Made by a program: the position numbers and the translations under genes
The notes under the pieces: generated by a model
Databases searched by the model: none
Told to the model about the DNA's origin: nothing
Seen by the model: only the letters and a program-made list of their open reading frames with translations
In this document: piece after piece, positions 26,291 to 39,045 of the stretch
Position numbering within the stretch: position 1 is the first letter of the stretch
How the letters are laid out: each line of letters starts with the position of its first letter
Assembly (NCBI GenBank): GCA_022749755.1
Contig: CM040442.1
Coordinates: forward strand, 2,382,663 to 2,446,662
Reading direction: 5' to 3'
Source: Azadirachta indica
Taxonomy: Eukaryota; Streptophyta; Magnoliopsida; Sapindales; Meliaceae
Length of the DNA stretch: 64,000 nt

Positions 26291-27502
26291 ACAAATTTCA
26301 GCTTGTTCATGTTTCCCAGAAGCAACGATAAATTTGTTGAATTTGCTGTGAGAAATAGCAAGAACAATAGGCGGAAGATGTGTTTGGCTATTTATGTACA
26401 GTAGTTAGCTTAGCTTTCTCTGTTAGTTTTCACTGTCGTCGGAAACCATGTAACAAGAGTACGTACGGAACGGTACATAATGTACAGACACACCATTGTG
26501 TAAGTTATAGTTCCATACCGAATATTTCTTCTTCTTAATAGGCTAGGCCGTTGTTTTAAGGACTTTGGTGTGCTTAGATTAGAGGTGTAATTCGAGGCAT
26601 CCTTGTCAGTCGCTCTAAATTTATTCATGTCCGGTTTATTATGTTTTGTGAAATTTTTAAATGATTGTTTCCACACGATTTATGAGCACGAATTAATAAA
26701 ATTTTAAAAATATTATTGAATTTTTAAAAATTAATTAATGATTTAAAATAAGATATGAGCTTTGTCGAATTGGTTGTTTAGTTTTCCTTCATTAAACTCT
26801 CGCAATAAAAAAAATGTCTCCTCGTATTTATTGTCGTGATAGTATGTAGGCATATTGAACTCTTATACTTATGTGAGGTATCATCAAAATTTATTGTCTT
26901 GATATAATGTAGGCCTATTAGACTCTTGTATCTTAAAATGTGAGTCTCTAATTATTTTTTATGTCACATTCTTTTTTGTGGTAGTCCGAGGACCCATATA
27001 TATGTTTGTGTGTGTGTGTGTCAATTATTTTTCAATTTAGTGTTAATTATCAGTACACTGATAGATTTGTATCTCAATCTCAAATTCCTTCCTAAAATTA
27101 TTATTATTTTTTGATTTAAAGGTAATATTGTAATACCATGTAGAATAACAACATGAACTAAATACAATCTCATTAAAAAAAGAAACAAAAAAAGTCCTTA
27201 AACCAAACATCCCCGGTCCCAATTTACAGGTTTTCCTGTTAAAACGCAGTTTACTCTTATATTACTACTACACAACAATCAGCAACTTAGACTTCAAACC
27301 CACACGTGTACGACCCAGATCCTCTCTGTTTCTCCTCCCCTCTCTCCTTCCTTCAACCTTTCTCCTCCGAAAAAAAAAAACCTCTCCCCTTCTGCAAAAA
27401 ATAAATAAATAAATAAATAAATGAAGGAAGGAACAAGCGAAATTCCCACCATGAATTAACACACAAGGAAAAAAAAAAAACAGAAGTAAAATAGAAAATT
27501 CC
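26291..27502. other. intergenic, TFIIIC 3' end to TAF12 start
   Basis: 26,291-26,700 is probably the 3' UTR of the TFIIIC gene. There is a TG run near 27,005-27,020. From about 27,270 the plus strand is pyrimidine-rich (TCTCTCC-type tracts, an AAAT run near 27,400-27,421), like a plant 5' UTR. No convincing TATA box was seen before the TAF12 start. Confidence 0.5.
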
Positions 27503-30500
27503 ATGGCAGAAAATCTGTCTACAACAGGAACGACGTTAACACCACCATTGACGACGACAACATCACCGCCGATAATAATCCAATCTCCAAACCCTATGTC
27601 GGACTCAGCTCCACCACCGGCAACACCAGCAGCCCAAACTAACCCTACCAATACAATGACACAAGCAACGCAAAACAACGCAACACCCAGTACGACTTCG
27701 TTGCTTGTACAACAAAACCCGTCTCCTTCTCCTTCCCTTGATCCCCAACAACAACAGCAGCAACAAATTCCGCAAATCGTACATCAACAGAACGTTAACG
27801 TTGCCGCCCTGTCGAATTATCAAATCCCACATACGTTACAGCGATCTCCGTCGATTTCGCGGCTAAACCAAATGCAACAGCAGCAGCAACAACAGAATTC
27901 TCAATATGGCAACGTCTTGAGGCAGCAAGCGTTATATGGGCAAGTGAATTTTGTGCAGCAGAATCAGCAGCAGAATAATCAGCAACAGAGTAATCAGCAA
28001 CTGGGTAGTTCTAATTTGTCCCGCTCCGGGCTTGTCGGGCAGACTGGAAACCTGCCCCCCATGCTTTCCGGGCAAGCTGCTGCTGCGGCCGCTGCTCAGT
28101 TCAATTTACAGTCTCAATTGTTGGCTTCGGTATAGATTTTATTGTTATCTTCTTTTTATTTTGTTATTGTAGTTTGTGTTTCTGAAATCCAACTTCGAAA
28201 TGCTTGTTTGATTTGTGTTGTTGTAGTTGGTGTTTGTGAATTACCTTCTGCAGAATTTGCTATACTTTTGTGTGTTATGATGATATCTGCTTGAGAAGGA
28301 GATATTATTTGTTGTTTTCTGGGTGTTTGTGAAGCACTTTTTTTTTTTTTTTTTTTGTGGGTTGAAAGCAAATTTTGAGTTGGTATGACGTTTTGAGAGT
28401 GATAGGTGGTAGAGTAATTTTAGTTAAGTGATGGACTGTTTCAATATGAAGGCAGTGTGAATCTGTTCTGGATTAGGATACCAATGAATGTAATGTTGGG
28501 TGTGCTAGTACAGTCTGTGATTGATTCCTGCATATTTGGTTTTGCTCAATTGTGGACTATTTGCCGCCATCTTTTAATGTCATGATGATATCATGCATTG
28601 AACTGTTTGGATTCTAGAAAGGTTTCATGCCCTACATGTGTCTGATCATGGTGATGAGAAGTGAATTGAAGATTTGTTTTACTATACTAATTTTCTTACA
28701 GTTGGTAATCTTCTTGTTATCAAAAGAAGAAAAAGAAAAAAAAAAGTTGTTGGCAGTCTTCTTAATTTGTATGATTGATAATTGGATGGGATAGATAGAA
28801 AGTTTTTGAATTGGTAGATACTGTAATGAACCAGTATGGTAATTTCCTTTCTGAAAGAAGATATGTTTTTCATGCAGCCTAGGCAGAAAACTGGTTTAGT
28901 CCAGGGATCCCAATTTCATCCTGGTAATTCTCCTGGACAGCCCTTGCAAGGTATGCAAGCGATGGGGATGATGGGATCCCTCAATTTAAGCTCGCAACTG
29001 AGGGCGAATGGGGCCCTTGCTTATGCTCCACAAAGAATGAACCAGGGGCAGATGCGGCAGCAACTGTCGCAACAAAATCCTCTCAACTCTCCTCAGGTAT
29101 ATTTTCCTTCTAATGCTGCCTTGCTCTGTTCTCGATCTCTGGACTTTGTGAAACTTTGATGTATATCTACAGATTGCTACAATTGTGTCCTCTAATTGCA
29201 TTATTCTATTCTAATAAATTCATGCAATTGAACGTGCCTTGCTAATGCCACCTTTGATGAAGATGTTTCCAACAGAGTAAAATCATGTGCAATTTTTATT
29301 TTGTTTTTTAATATGCTTTCTTTTCTGAACATCCAAGCCATCTTCAAAATCTGCAGGTCCAAAACTTACCCAGGACATCATCTCTTGCATTTATGAATCC
29401 TCAGTTATCCGGTTTGGGTCAGAATGGACAGCCCGGCATGATGCAAAATTCTTTGTCACAGCAACAGTGGTTAAAGCAGATGCCAGCAATATCTGCTCCT
29501 GGTTCTCCTTCATTCCGTCTGCAACAACACCAGAGACAGCCCCAGGTCCTCTTGCAGCAGCAACTCACTTCATCTCCGCAATTGCACCAGAATTCTATGG
29601 CCTTGAATCCACAACAGTTGTCCCAACTGGTACAGCAACAGCCACAAATGGGGCATCCACAAATGCATCAGTCACAGCCACAACCGCAGCTGCAACAGCA
29701 GCAGCAGCAACAACAATTACAACAATTGCAACAATCACAACCACAGTCACAACAACAACCAACCATGCACCAACAACAGCAGCAGCAGTCTCCAAGGATT
29801 CCAGGCCCTGCAGGCCAGAAATCTCTTAGTTTGACTGGATCACAACCAGATGCAACTGCCTCCGGTACAACTACACCTGGGGGCAGTTCAAGTCAAGGAA
29901 CAGAAGCAACAAATCAACTACTTGGGAAGAGAAAGATTCAGGATTTAGTTTCCCAGGTACTTGCTGTGTTTTATCTTGTGTTCAAGTCTTTTAGTTATCA
30001 ATTTTTTTATATCTTGCTTTTCATTTTTTTTCACAAAAATTTTTTCATGGTCTTCAATTTTTGGCTGCTCAGGTGGACTCACGGGGAAAGCTGGAGCCAG
30101 AAGTTGAAGATATTCTTTTGGAGATTGCTGATGACTTCATTGACTCTGTGAGCCCTGCTAAGCTAGACAACTATTTTACTTTAATACAGATATGCTTATG
30201 GGCTTCCCTCCTCCCTCTATCCCTCTGTACATGTTTGTTTTTTCTTTGAGTGGTTGTACTACTCCTTATGTGTCCTTTATAGCTTGTACTGCTTAAAAAA
30301 TGCCTTAGAAATAGAGACTTGGCTATGTTACATCCAATATAATGTTACATGCATAACACAGAACTTGAAATTTTTTACACAAAATTTGAAATCTCTAACA
30401 CAAAAGCTCAAATTCTGACTTAAGACTTCAACAAAAAAATTGAAATCCTGACTTAAAATCTTTTAACGCAAAACTTAAAATGTCTGAACAAAACTTGAAA

Positions 30501-32691
30501 TCTTGGATGTATGGTAGTGAACCTCTAGAAATAAAAGTTTTGGATGAGTTATTTATAAAGAATTTTGTTTTAACTTTGAGAGAAATTATGCTTTCTGCTT
30601 CATGAACAACTCATCCAGAACTAAGACTCATAGTGTTAGAAGATTACTTGGAGTATCTAGTTGGATGTCTTCAGTGGAAAGCTGGATTACATTGGTTCAT
30701 CAGATCATCACTTTTCTGCAAGTTGTGATGTCATCCAGTTAGTATGTTACTAATTGTTTACCCTACGTACCAATGTATCATGCTCATATAATTGGATTAT
30801 GAATTTTGTTAAAATAATAATAATAATAATAATGATTAAAGCAGAATTGTTGGATGGTCTTTATAGAAGATTCTTATCTTCGTTTACCATTTGCAGGTTA
30901 CTTCATTTGCTTGTAGTTTGGCAAAGCATCGAAAATCGTCAACTTTAGAATCCAAAGATGTATTACTACACTTAGGTTTGTGCTTCTCTGGAACATATTC
31001 ACCTGAATATTTCTCTTGTTTAATTTAAGCATAGTGTTAGGCATCACTTCTGATTGATTGCTGGTTTTACTAGTTAATATTTTGGTTGAAATCTGGGAAT
31101 TAGGACATCTGATTATTTATGACATGAAAAAAGTAGAGAAAGAAAGGGGTTAGAAAAACATGCTTTCTTAAATAATCTGCTTGTTTAGTGGGATCTGCAT
31201 TCAGCAAGCAAGTATATTCCGATTGCCTGGTGTATCCTTTCTTTCCAATTGCTACTGTTCTCTAGTTATAAATATGAAAGATATTTCTGCTTATATGAAT
31301 GGCAGGAAGCACTGTTGTTTTTGCAAACTGTTTGTAGAAATATCTGCATGTCTAGCATATTGAGGTTGATTGGATACCATTATCTTCCCCAGGCCCCTGC
31401 TTTGGGCTTGTTTTATGATGTTGATATAATCTGTGTCAGAAGGCACTGTTAATTATTTTTATGGGTGGTGGGCCTCATGGGCAGCCAGGCAGGAGTTTTC
31501 TTGGGCAGAACCTGCTAGTGTTAATTGTTCTGCTGAGATTACTGTGGACTTCTCACTAAGTCATTTTCTGCCTACTAACTTTGTTCCTTTTATTCTTGGT
31601 TCTCTGTATTTCATTCTTGCATGCGTGCAATTTTGAAGTGCTAACTTGTAAGAACTCTAACACTTGTTTACTGGTATATATTGCTTCATATGTTTGTTCA
31701 GATTCATGATGTCTTAATTAAGATTAATTGGACGGAAACAAAATGTTAACTTTAGGGGTGGTGTTGATCACATTCTGTGGCAAAAGTTTTAAGGTGGCTC
31801 ATCGTTGTGATATCCTGAGTTATTGTCTAGGTTATAAGAACTCACTTCTACCTACTAGCTTATTCTGTGCTGTTGTTTCTCTCCCTTCCTTTCATGCTTC
31901 ATGTGTCTGGTTTTAAAGTGCTAGCATAATAGAACTTATGTCAACACTGGTCCAAACATACATATTGCTTCCACTATTAATAACATAGGCATAGAATCTT
32001 GAGAAAGTAAATAACTCGTAAGAGCATTGTAGCTTCACTCATTTTTCTTATTTTTATTTTTAGAAAAATCAGAACCTTAATGACTCTGATACATGGAATT
32101 TGATTGCAGAGAAGAATTGGCATTTGACAATTCCCGGATTTTCGAGTGAAGAGCAGAATCACCAAATGAAACCTGTAAATATTTAATTTTTATATTTCAT
32201 GAATTTGGTTTGCAATTTGATGATTCTAGATCTCTCTCCTCTCCTATTTGCTATGATTCATAATGGCAACAGTCCTGTAGGACAAAAGTGCTGCCTTTCG
32301 TCTTTAAAAAAAAAAAAAAGGAAAGAGAATTAATTTACCATTTAGTTGATGAATTTTGATTATCATGTTTATCTAAATGGTGCAGTTGTCAGGTGACCTC
32401 CATAGTAAGCGTCTTGATATGGTAAGTTGAATGATTCCCGAATTCTGTCACTTGTTTAATCTAAATCCTTACCTTAGGAGCACTAAAAATATTCCCAAAT
32501 TCTGTCAGATACGTGCATTGATGGAACCCTCTCAGCTGGAAACGAACACAAATAACCCCAGAGAGATGATAAGACAAGGGTTTGGCAACCCTGTTGGTAT
32601 CCACAGTCGCATAAAATCTTCACCAAGTTCTGAGCAGCTACTTTTGCAAGCATCTGGTTCTCAAATGCTGCAGCAAATAACACGATATTGA
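27503..32691 (+). CDS. TAF12: TFIID subunit TAF12 (TAF12b/EER4-like)
   Basis: TAF12 carries an H2A/H2B-like histone fold that pairs with TAF4 in TFIID and also serves in SAGA-type coactivators in the nucleus. Eight exons join in phase: 27503-28129, 28878-29096, 29357-29956, 30073-30147, 30897-30975, 32110-32174, 32386-32421, 32509-32691, giving 627 residues without interruption. The first ~480 residues are Pro/Gln/Asn-rich with several poly-Q tracts. The histone fold begins at [20 protein letters not shown] and runs on through [20 protein letters not shown] to [16 protein letters not shown]. The tail ([18 protein letters not shown]) resembles Arabidopsis TAF12b/EER4/CKH1. The start is the first ATG after a pyrimidine-rich leader (context TTCCATGG). 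It lies 1.2 kb downstream of the TFIIIC gene on the same strand. Intron 5 is long (1.1 kb). Confidence 0.93.
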
Positions 32692-33965
32692 CAATATGTG
32701 GTCTGATTCATAATCTGGTCTTATGCTTCATGTTTTGATCATATATAGACTTAGTGGTAAGCGTGATGAACTGCAAGAAACCAACTTAATGCCTTTTCCA
32801 ATTGATAATATACTATGTACACTCTCCGTTTCTGAATTTCTTTTAACCTTCACTTGCCAGGTTGAATTTATGAAGGTACAAAGTTATAGTTGGTTTGCCG
32901 AAAGCACAAGCTGTAATTACGAAGCAAGTATTAGAATTGACGAACAAGTTGCCAGACGTCACCCATCTAATTTTTCAGTTTTCCATTGTTGATTTAATGT
33001 TTTAATTGTTTTGTTGAAGATGAGTATAATATAATTTTATAGGTCCGGTCCATAAGGTAAGTTTCCATCCCATTTCATCATTTAGTGTAGCTGCAGCATA
33101 AACAACTCTTGGCTCGGGTGGGTAATGTTGTATTTTGATATATTATTTATATACATGTTCAGTTCACTAGTCCCATGGTCAATTGTCATGTCATGCTTCA
33201 AAATTTTCGATATAATTTGTATATTGATTGAGAAATTGTTAGTGCAGGAGTTAAAGAGTAATGAGTAGCTTGCTCAGAAAATTAACCAGATTTTTGTTAA
33301 CTTGTTATTTTCTTTCTGATCTCTTCCTCACTCGATTGTTGTATGGATAGATGGATGGATGGATGGAGAAAATGTCGAAGGTTCCTTTCGAAAGAGGCCT
33401 GTAGATTTCCTGCCTTCTTATTGCAAGTATATTGTGAAATAAAAATCTGATCATTAAATCTTTTTGGGTTAGCATTGATAGAATAATATTTTACCCTTTT
33501 CTTTCTATTTCAATCTTGGAGCAACGATATATATGGTTATTTATGAATTATTTGTGTAGGGCAATTTCAACAATTCAATATTGTTGTACAAATAGAACAA
33601 GAATTTGTTCAAAACATTAAGGGCTACGGTCTTTATCTTTTTCTTATTATATGTAGTTGAAAGTTTTTAGTATTTTTATTTTTGAATCTTATCAAAAAAT
33701 AATATATATATATATATATATATAACAATATTTATAAATTAAGAAAATAAGAGAACAAAGTCGCAAAACAGAACAAAATATATAGTTTGCGTTTTGCTTC
33801 GGTGAATTTACTTGTGCACTCTGTTTACGGCGTTGTTTAGTCTCGCCAAAAACAAAGAAGAAAAATGTTCCCAAAGTGTTGCACAACGTGCGCCGGTCCC
33901 TGCAATTTACATGTTAATATCGAACACATATAAACATTTTATTAGTATACAATTGCATTTAAATA

Positions 33966-34400
33966 ATGATGTTGTTTGTATGTGGGAATGTAGTAGCGAA
34001 AAAATAACGGTTGTCTTAGAACAACAAAGCTGCTGCTGCTGCCCAGAACGAGAAAAGTCTACTTGTAAGAAATAATTGATTACTTTGTTGTCTTTCTCTT
34101 CTTGCTTCTCTTCCTGTCATTGCAGTTGCACATGAACGTGATGAAATCAATCCAGGAACTTGATTTATGAATGAATTCAGACAAAACTCTCTCTGTCTCT
34201 TTTCCGTTAGCCTTGTTTGATTGTTGATTGCCAAGACAAGAGACACGTATGGCTAGAGAAAAAACGTTTTAGACAGAAAAAAGTATATTACGTTATTACA
34301 ACTAATTAAACATGACACTGATGATAATAATGTAATTAAAATATTCAAAATGACGTGGGTAGTATATTTTAATTAAATGATTTTTTTTTTTTATCAATTC
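33966..34400 (+). repeat. gene-less copy of the MYB-B 3' flank
   Basis: Matches the sequence after the stop codons of B1 (48,637-49,080) and B2 (63,360-63,720) in order: aatgatgttg, gtcttagaaca, aagctgctgctg, attctacttg, aaataattgatt, ctttctcttcttgctt, and gccttgtttgattgttgatt. No MYB coding sequence precedes it. It therefore marks a lost third MYB-B, or a breakpoint of the duplication. Confidence 0.75.
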
Positions 34401-35460
34401 TAATTGATAATATTTCACTGTAATAAGCTTAACTAATTAAATAAGAGAGGATCCTAATTTATAAAATAATTTGGTTTAAAGATTTTAATTAATAGATCTG
34501 AAATAAGTTATTGGTGTTAATGAATGAAGACTCCCATAATCATGACATATTTAAATTCTAAATCACAGATCAAGTAAGATTATATAATAGTTGTACTCAT
34601 TAACATTAACATTAACATTAACATAAACACTTGAAAATTAAATTACTTTATGATTTAGTATTAGTCAATTAAGGTTGTTAATCTTTTTCTTCCATTGACG
34701 TACTCGACTTGTAAGATTTTTCTCATCCAATTTTAAATTCACTTACTTCCAAGTTATATATGGCGGACTGAGAATAAAACACCAGCGATAAATGAAAATG
34801 ACATGAATTTAGTTTTGGGGCAATGTGACAAATAAGCGGGGGAACAAGGCCAAGTTAAATCTTGTAGTGTTATATATTATTACCTTTCTTCTTCTTCTTC
34901 TTCTTCTTCCATTTTGTCAAAGATAAATAATAAATTAATACACCAAGTGCTGCCCCTCACTTAAGAAAAGCTTGTTTTAAAGACAGATACTCTAATCCAT
35001 TCGTATTATCAGTCAACCGAAAAGTAGAGAGTGGGGACCAACACTTTGAAAACTTTTTCAAATCGGGAAACACAACAAATTTGGAATAACATTGTTCTGG
35101 ACAAGCAACATTGAAAGAAAAGAAAAATAAAAAAAAAATAAAGTATTGTAGCCATGATTAAGATGAAGAAGAGGAGAAATTGATTACCAGCTGCAGGAAG
35201 AAGACAACGGCAGTGAGTAGCTTCAGAAGATAATCAAATTTCTGAAGAAAAATCGAAACAAAAATATTACACTGGTTCAAGACAAATTAAAGAAGACATG
35301 ATAAACTCAAATGCGGTGGCAATTGAACAATGTAAACTCAAAGGAAAGAAGACACGATATTTTCTACAATTTAGGGTTTCTTTTTCTTTTTTATTTAATC
35401 AAACTTTTCTCATTTTAACTAAAAAAAAATAATTATGATTTAAAAAAACAATTTTCATCT

Positions 35461-35650
35461 TGAGCTTTAATTAATAGGGCAACGGGTCGAGACGGGTGAC
35501 AACTTATAATCCCCGTCCCTCGCTCAATTTTAAAACGGAGATGGACTTTTGACCCATCCCGGGCCTAATTCCCTATTTTCTTCAAAATGTTCCCCCGATC
35601 CCTAACCCAAATAAGTCGAGCCCCCATGGACCCCGATCCTGCAAGAAAAA
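35461..35650. repeat. GC-richer dispersed insert in a duplicated block
   Basis: In otherwise AT-rich DNA, this stretch holds words such as cgggtcgagacgggtga, ccccgtccc, gacccatcccggg, and cccccatggacccc, with partly inverted ends (gggtcgagacggg / cccatcccggg). It looks like a small non-autonomous element. It sits immediately left of the block duplicated at 49,090 and has no counterpart there. Confidence 0.4.
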
Positions 35651-36772
35651 TTGCCAACATTAATGACCTCATATAAGAGTTTCATACTCATACTTATGGA
35701 TTGTCTATATTAACAAATTAGAACAAAAACCAGTAATATGACAAAACAGGGAATGTAAAGAAATTATATATAAGATGACAATATATTTTTAAATTACAAT
35801 TAAACAAGACATTTTGTATTTAGCATTAAGTCAAAAAATTTAATTTAATTTAATTTATTCAAATATAGTTGTTAAGTTTTTGATGTTAACTTGAAAAATA
35901 AAACTACTTGAATGATTGAAGGTAAATAATTAATATAATTTTGTGTTGATTCAAAATAAATACAAATTGACCTTTCAAAGTTTGCATTAAATGTAGTTAG
36001 AAAATTTTGGTTTCTAAAATTAACAATGTCTTTGTCAAGTACACGAGTTAAAGAAATATATGTCATACTTAATTTGGCCATGTTATATTTAGTAAAGCTT
36101 TTGGACTATAACACAGTTGGTCTTGGGCACCTTTGATACTTTCAAACCATCCTGAGTGAGATTTTTCAGTCTTGTGCAAAACTTTTTAAAAAAGAAAAAA
36201 ATTTAGTATGGAATAATATTGTTGGATGAGGCTTAGAGTGAAGAATGAAGAAAGGGAAAAAAAATTTTGTGTTCTTTTTTGAAATTATGTGCATAATAAT
36301 TATTAATCTATTATTTCAATTTTTGATGTTAAGTGCATGCTTGGGATAATACCTGAACCCAATGCACTTTGCACTAGACGAGAAAAAAAAAAAATCACAA
36401 TGGTTAGAAAAAATTCTACTTGTGATAGAGAAAACTATGCTTATAAAATTTTAGAAATTATTGACAGATTTATGAAATATAAGATAATTTTAATAGAACG
36501 ATTCAAATATTTAAAACATACTTTTACTTATTAGTTAATATTTATTAATTATTTTTATTTTTTAAATTGAATTTATTGTAAAATTCAACTAATGTTTAAT
36601 TCAAAAATCTATTCATTATAGCGGCAAGTGATTTTGGATGATTTTCGTTCTTAAATTAAAAATAAAAAATCTACTAATTCTTGCATAGGAAAATTAAACT
36701 TGGAACCTAGAAATGCAGTCGGTTGGTTCTCATGAAAAGGAAAAAGAAATTGCATAGAATTTAGAGATAATT

Positions 36773-36828
36773 AATTAATAAAGCCACGTTTTCCAAAAAA
36801 AAAAAAAAAAAAAGAATTAATAAAGCCA
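36773..36828 (+). mobile_element. tiny poly-A retroposed insertion with 14-bp target duplication
   Basis: The word aattaataaagcca occurs at 36,773-36,786 and again at 36,815-36,828, enclosing 28 bases that consist of cgttttcc, 19 A and g. Unit 2 has the same site without the insert (near 51,807-51,825, a single aattaataaagccatg). A poly-A tail, a direct repeat longer than 10 bp and an empty sister site are the signature of target-primed reverse transcription, with nearly complete 5' truncation. Confidence 0.75.
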
Positions 36829-37696
36829 TGAAAACTAGAAGAAGAAGGCAGCTGCAGCAGAACTCACTGGATTAAAGATGCCACAACACATTACATTATA
36901 CAATTCTGAAGACATCGGTCTACGAGAATGAGACACAGCTGATATATAGCCAATACGTTTTACACGTGTTTATGCGTTTGTGGAGTAGAAAATAAATTAT
37001 TAATGTAAAATATACATGGGACCATAAATGAATATGATCAGTGGCCAATTGGTACGGATTGATTAGACTTGATAAATTTTATGTGAACTAAAATTTAATT
37101 GCAGAAAAAAGTTTGATATATATATATTTTTCATTTCATTTCATGGATGCATATATTATATATAAAAATTCAAATCCTTCAGATTAGTGGACTCCACAAA
37201 AAATAAAACTAAAAAAGTGATGCAAATTAATAATCAAACATAAATAATTTCAATACTAGTTTACGTACGGATTTCTACATGTAGGCCCATAATATAAGGG
37301 AATTTTGTCCCTTTCCAATCATACATAGTTATTCTTTTCATCAGTCATCACCCATTTAATTTAATACTGTATATTAATGGTATATTCTAACGAAATTTTC
37401 AGAAAATATCAATCAACTAACAGTCTCATGAATAAATATATGTTTTTTTTTTTTTATACTGCCTGCAGTTAAATGTATATGCTAGCTAGTCTTGCTCTTT
37501 TGCTGTCGTAAAATTTAATTAATGCTAGCTGCAGCAACTCCAGCTTCTCAGCAAAAATCGATTAGAATAAAGCACTTTTTGAATAAGTCGTCGTTGAGAA
37601 ATATTTGCCCTGTCTGTAGAATATTTAATATCCCATATAGCTACGTGAAGAGAGAGAGAGAAAAAAAAAAGCTAGCAGAAGATAAGATTTAAAAAT

Positions 37697-37939
37697 ATGG
37701 GTAGAAAAGGAGGTAATTTTGCCAAAGAAGGCCTAAAAAAAGGAGCTTGGTCCTCAGAACAAGATGAACTTTTCACCCATTTTGTTAATCTCCACGGTTA
37801 AGGCAAAGGGACTAGACCTGCTCAAAAAGCAGGCAAGAGATCGATATATTATTAATTTTCTTAATAATTTGTTTAACATACCCCGTAAGAAAAAGAAATT
37901 CATTATATTATTCTTCCTTTTGAACTAGGTTTTCTAGGT

Positions 37940-37985
<46 letters not shown>

Positions 37986-39045
37986 CAGAGAGATAATTAA
38001 GAAGATTGAGGAGATTTAACATAATTGAATGAAAATGTGATATATATTTTCAGCAGCTAAAATAAGCATTAATTCATGGTTAATTATGTTGTGGTGTATG
38101 TCTTAGGCTTGAATAGAACGGGGAAGAGTTGCAGGCTTCGATGGCTGAATTATCTAAGGCCAGGGATTAAAAGAGGTGATTTTTCTCCTGATGAAGATGA
38201 GCTAATTATCAAGCTTCATCGTCTTCTTGGTAACAGGTGATTTAATAGTATTGTAAGAATCAAATGAAAAAGTTTTTAGAAGCAATAAAAAAACACAGAG
38301 ACTTTTGAATTGCTTTCTCTTTATCTGGATTAGTACGTATCGGAAGAGTGCTTGCATGTGTGATATACAGTTTTGATTTCTGATTATGCTAGCTCTAATT
38401 CTCTTGTAAGATTACGATTCAAATTTTACTAATTAAACTAACCAATTGAAAATAAAACAATAAAAATTTGTTTTAATCTCTGTCGATTGATTGATGAAGA
38501 TTGGAACAACTTTTTGTCGTAAAAGATAACACGATATTATTCACGTGTTAATATATGCAACTTTTTTTAATATATATATTCATATATAACATTGTTTATT
38601 TATGTATGGTAGGTGGGTCTTAATAGCCGGAAGACTTCCAGGTAGAACAGACAACGAAATCAAGAACTACTGGAGTACAATTTTGGTTAAGAAAGTTCAA
38701 GGCCAAAGCCAGAAATCAGACAATTCAAAGTTATCATCAATCGGACATCTTCAATCTAAAAACAAGGAGACTTCTGTTCGGAACTTTACATGTCATAAAC
38801 TTCATCAACAAATTCCAGAGCTACAGGGTGGAGATCAAACTGCTGGTCTTTCTGGCGGTCAAAACTCGAGGCAATTGATTCAAAATCCTGAAAATAATTC
38901 GTTATTAGAAAATGCTTTCATTATCGATTCGCGGCCCGAAAAAGGTAGCGTTTCTGAGCCTGAAAATGGAGATAAAAATGAAACATTATTGCAAGATATG
39001 GAGATGAAGGAGCTAGCTTGTCTCTTAGATGTAGAAATGAATTGA
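37697..39045 (+). pseudogene. R2R3-MYB pseudogene A1 (TT2-like relative)
   Basis: Three exons at the standard R2R3-MYB positions: 37697-37832, 38107-38236, 38613-39045. They keep the total frame (233 codons), but codon 35 is TAA (NLHG-stop-GKG) where active relatives have Glu, the third Trp of R2 is lost (GKG instead of GKW), and the exon 1 donor is GC instead of GT. Exon 2 reads [20 protein letters not shown] and exon 3 [20 protein letters not shown]. The bHLH-binding signature ([DE]Lx2[RK]x3Lx6Lx3R) is intact across the exon 2/3 junction. The C-terminal tail of ~120 residues is open and matches A2. Without read-through it cannot make a full R2R3 domain; a shorter R3 product from an internal start is conceivable but unproven. 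Confidence 0.88.
37942..37984. repeat. CT/TA compound microsatellite in MYB-A1 intron 1
   Basis: About 10 CT units followed by about 11 TA units. The same compound repeat lies at the same place in A2 (52,913-52,969) with more CT units. Confidence 0.9.

Larger units (their letters stand above)
32692..37696. other. intergenic, left edge of the MYB duplication
   Basis: 32,692 to about 33,300 is the TAF12 3' region. From about 33,330 the DNA consists of blocks found again downstream: 33,330-33,960 matches 50,200-51,170; 33,966-34,400 matches the 3' flanks of MYB-B1 and B2; 35,670-36,430 matches 49,090-49,880; and 36,441 onward matches 51,468 onward. CTT repeats lie at about 34,889-34,910. No gene was seen. 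Confidence 0.6.

Noticed and set aside
34016..34246. Minus-strand frame in the MYB-B 3' flank
   Set aside because: The DNA is conserved with 63,428-63,640, but the reading frame is not; differences shift and change it freely.
37697..39045. Calling MYB-A1 a functional gene with a GC donor
   Set aside because: GC-AG introns exist, but the in-frame TAA at codon 35 and the lost R2 Trp remain, and the TAA is shared with A2.
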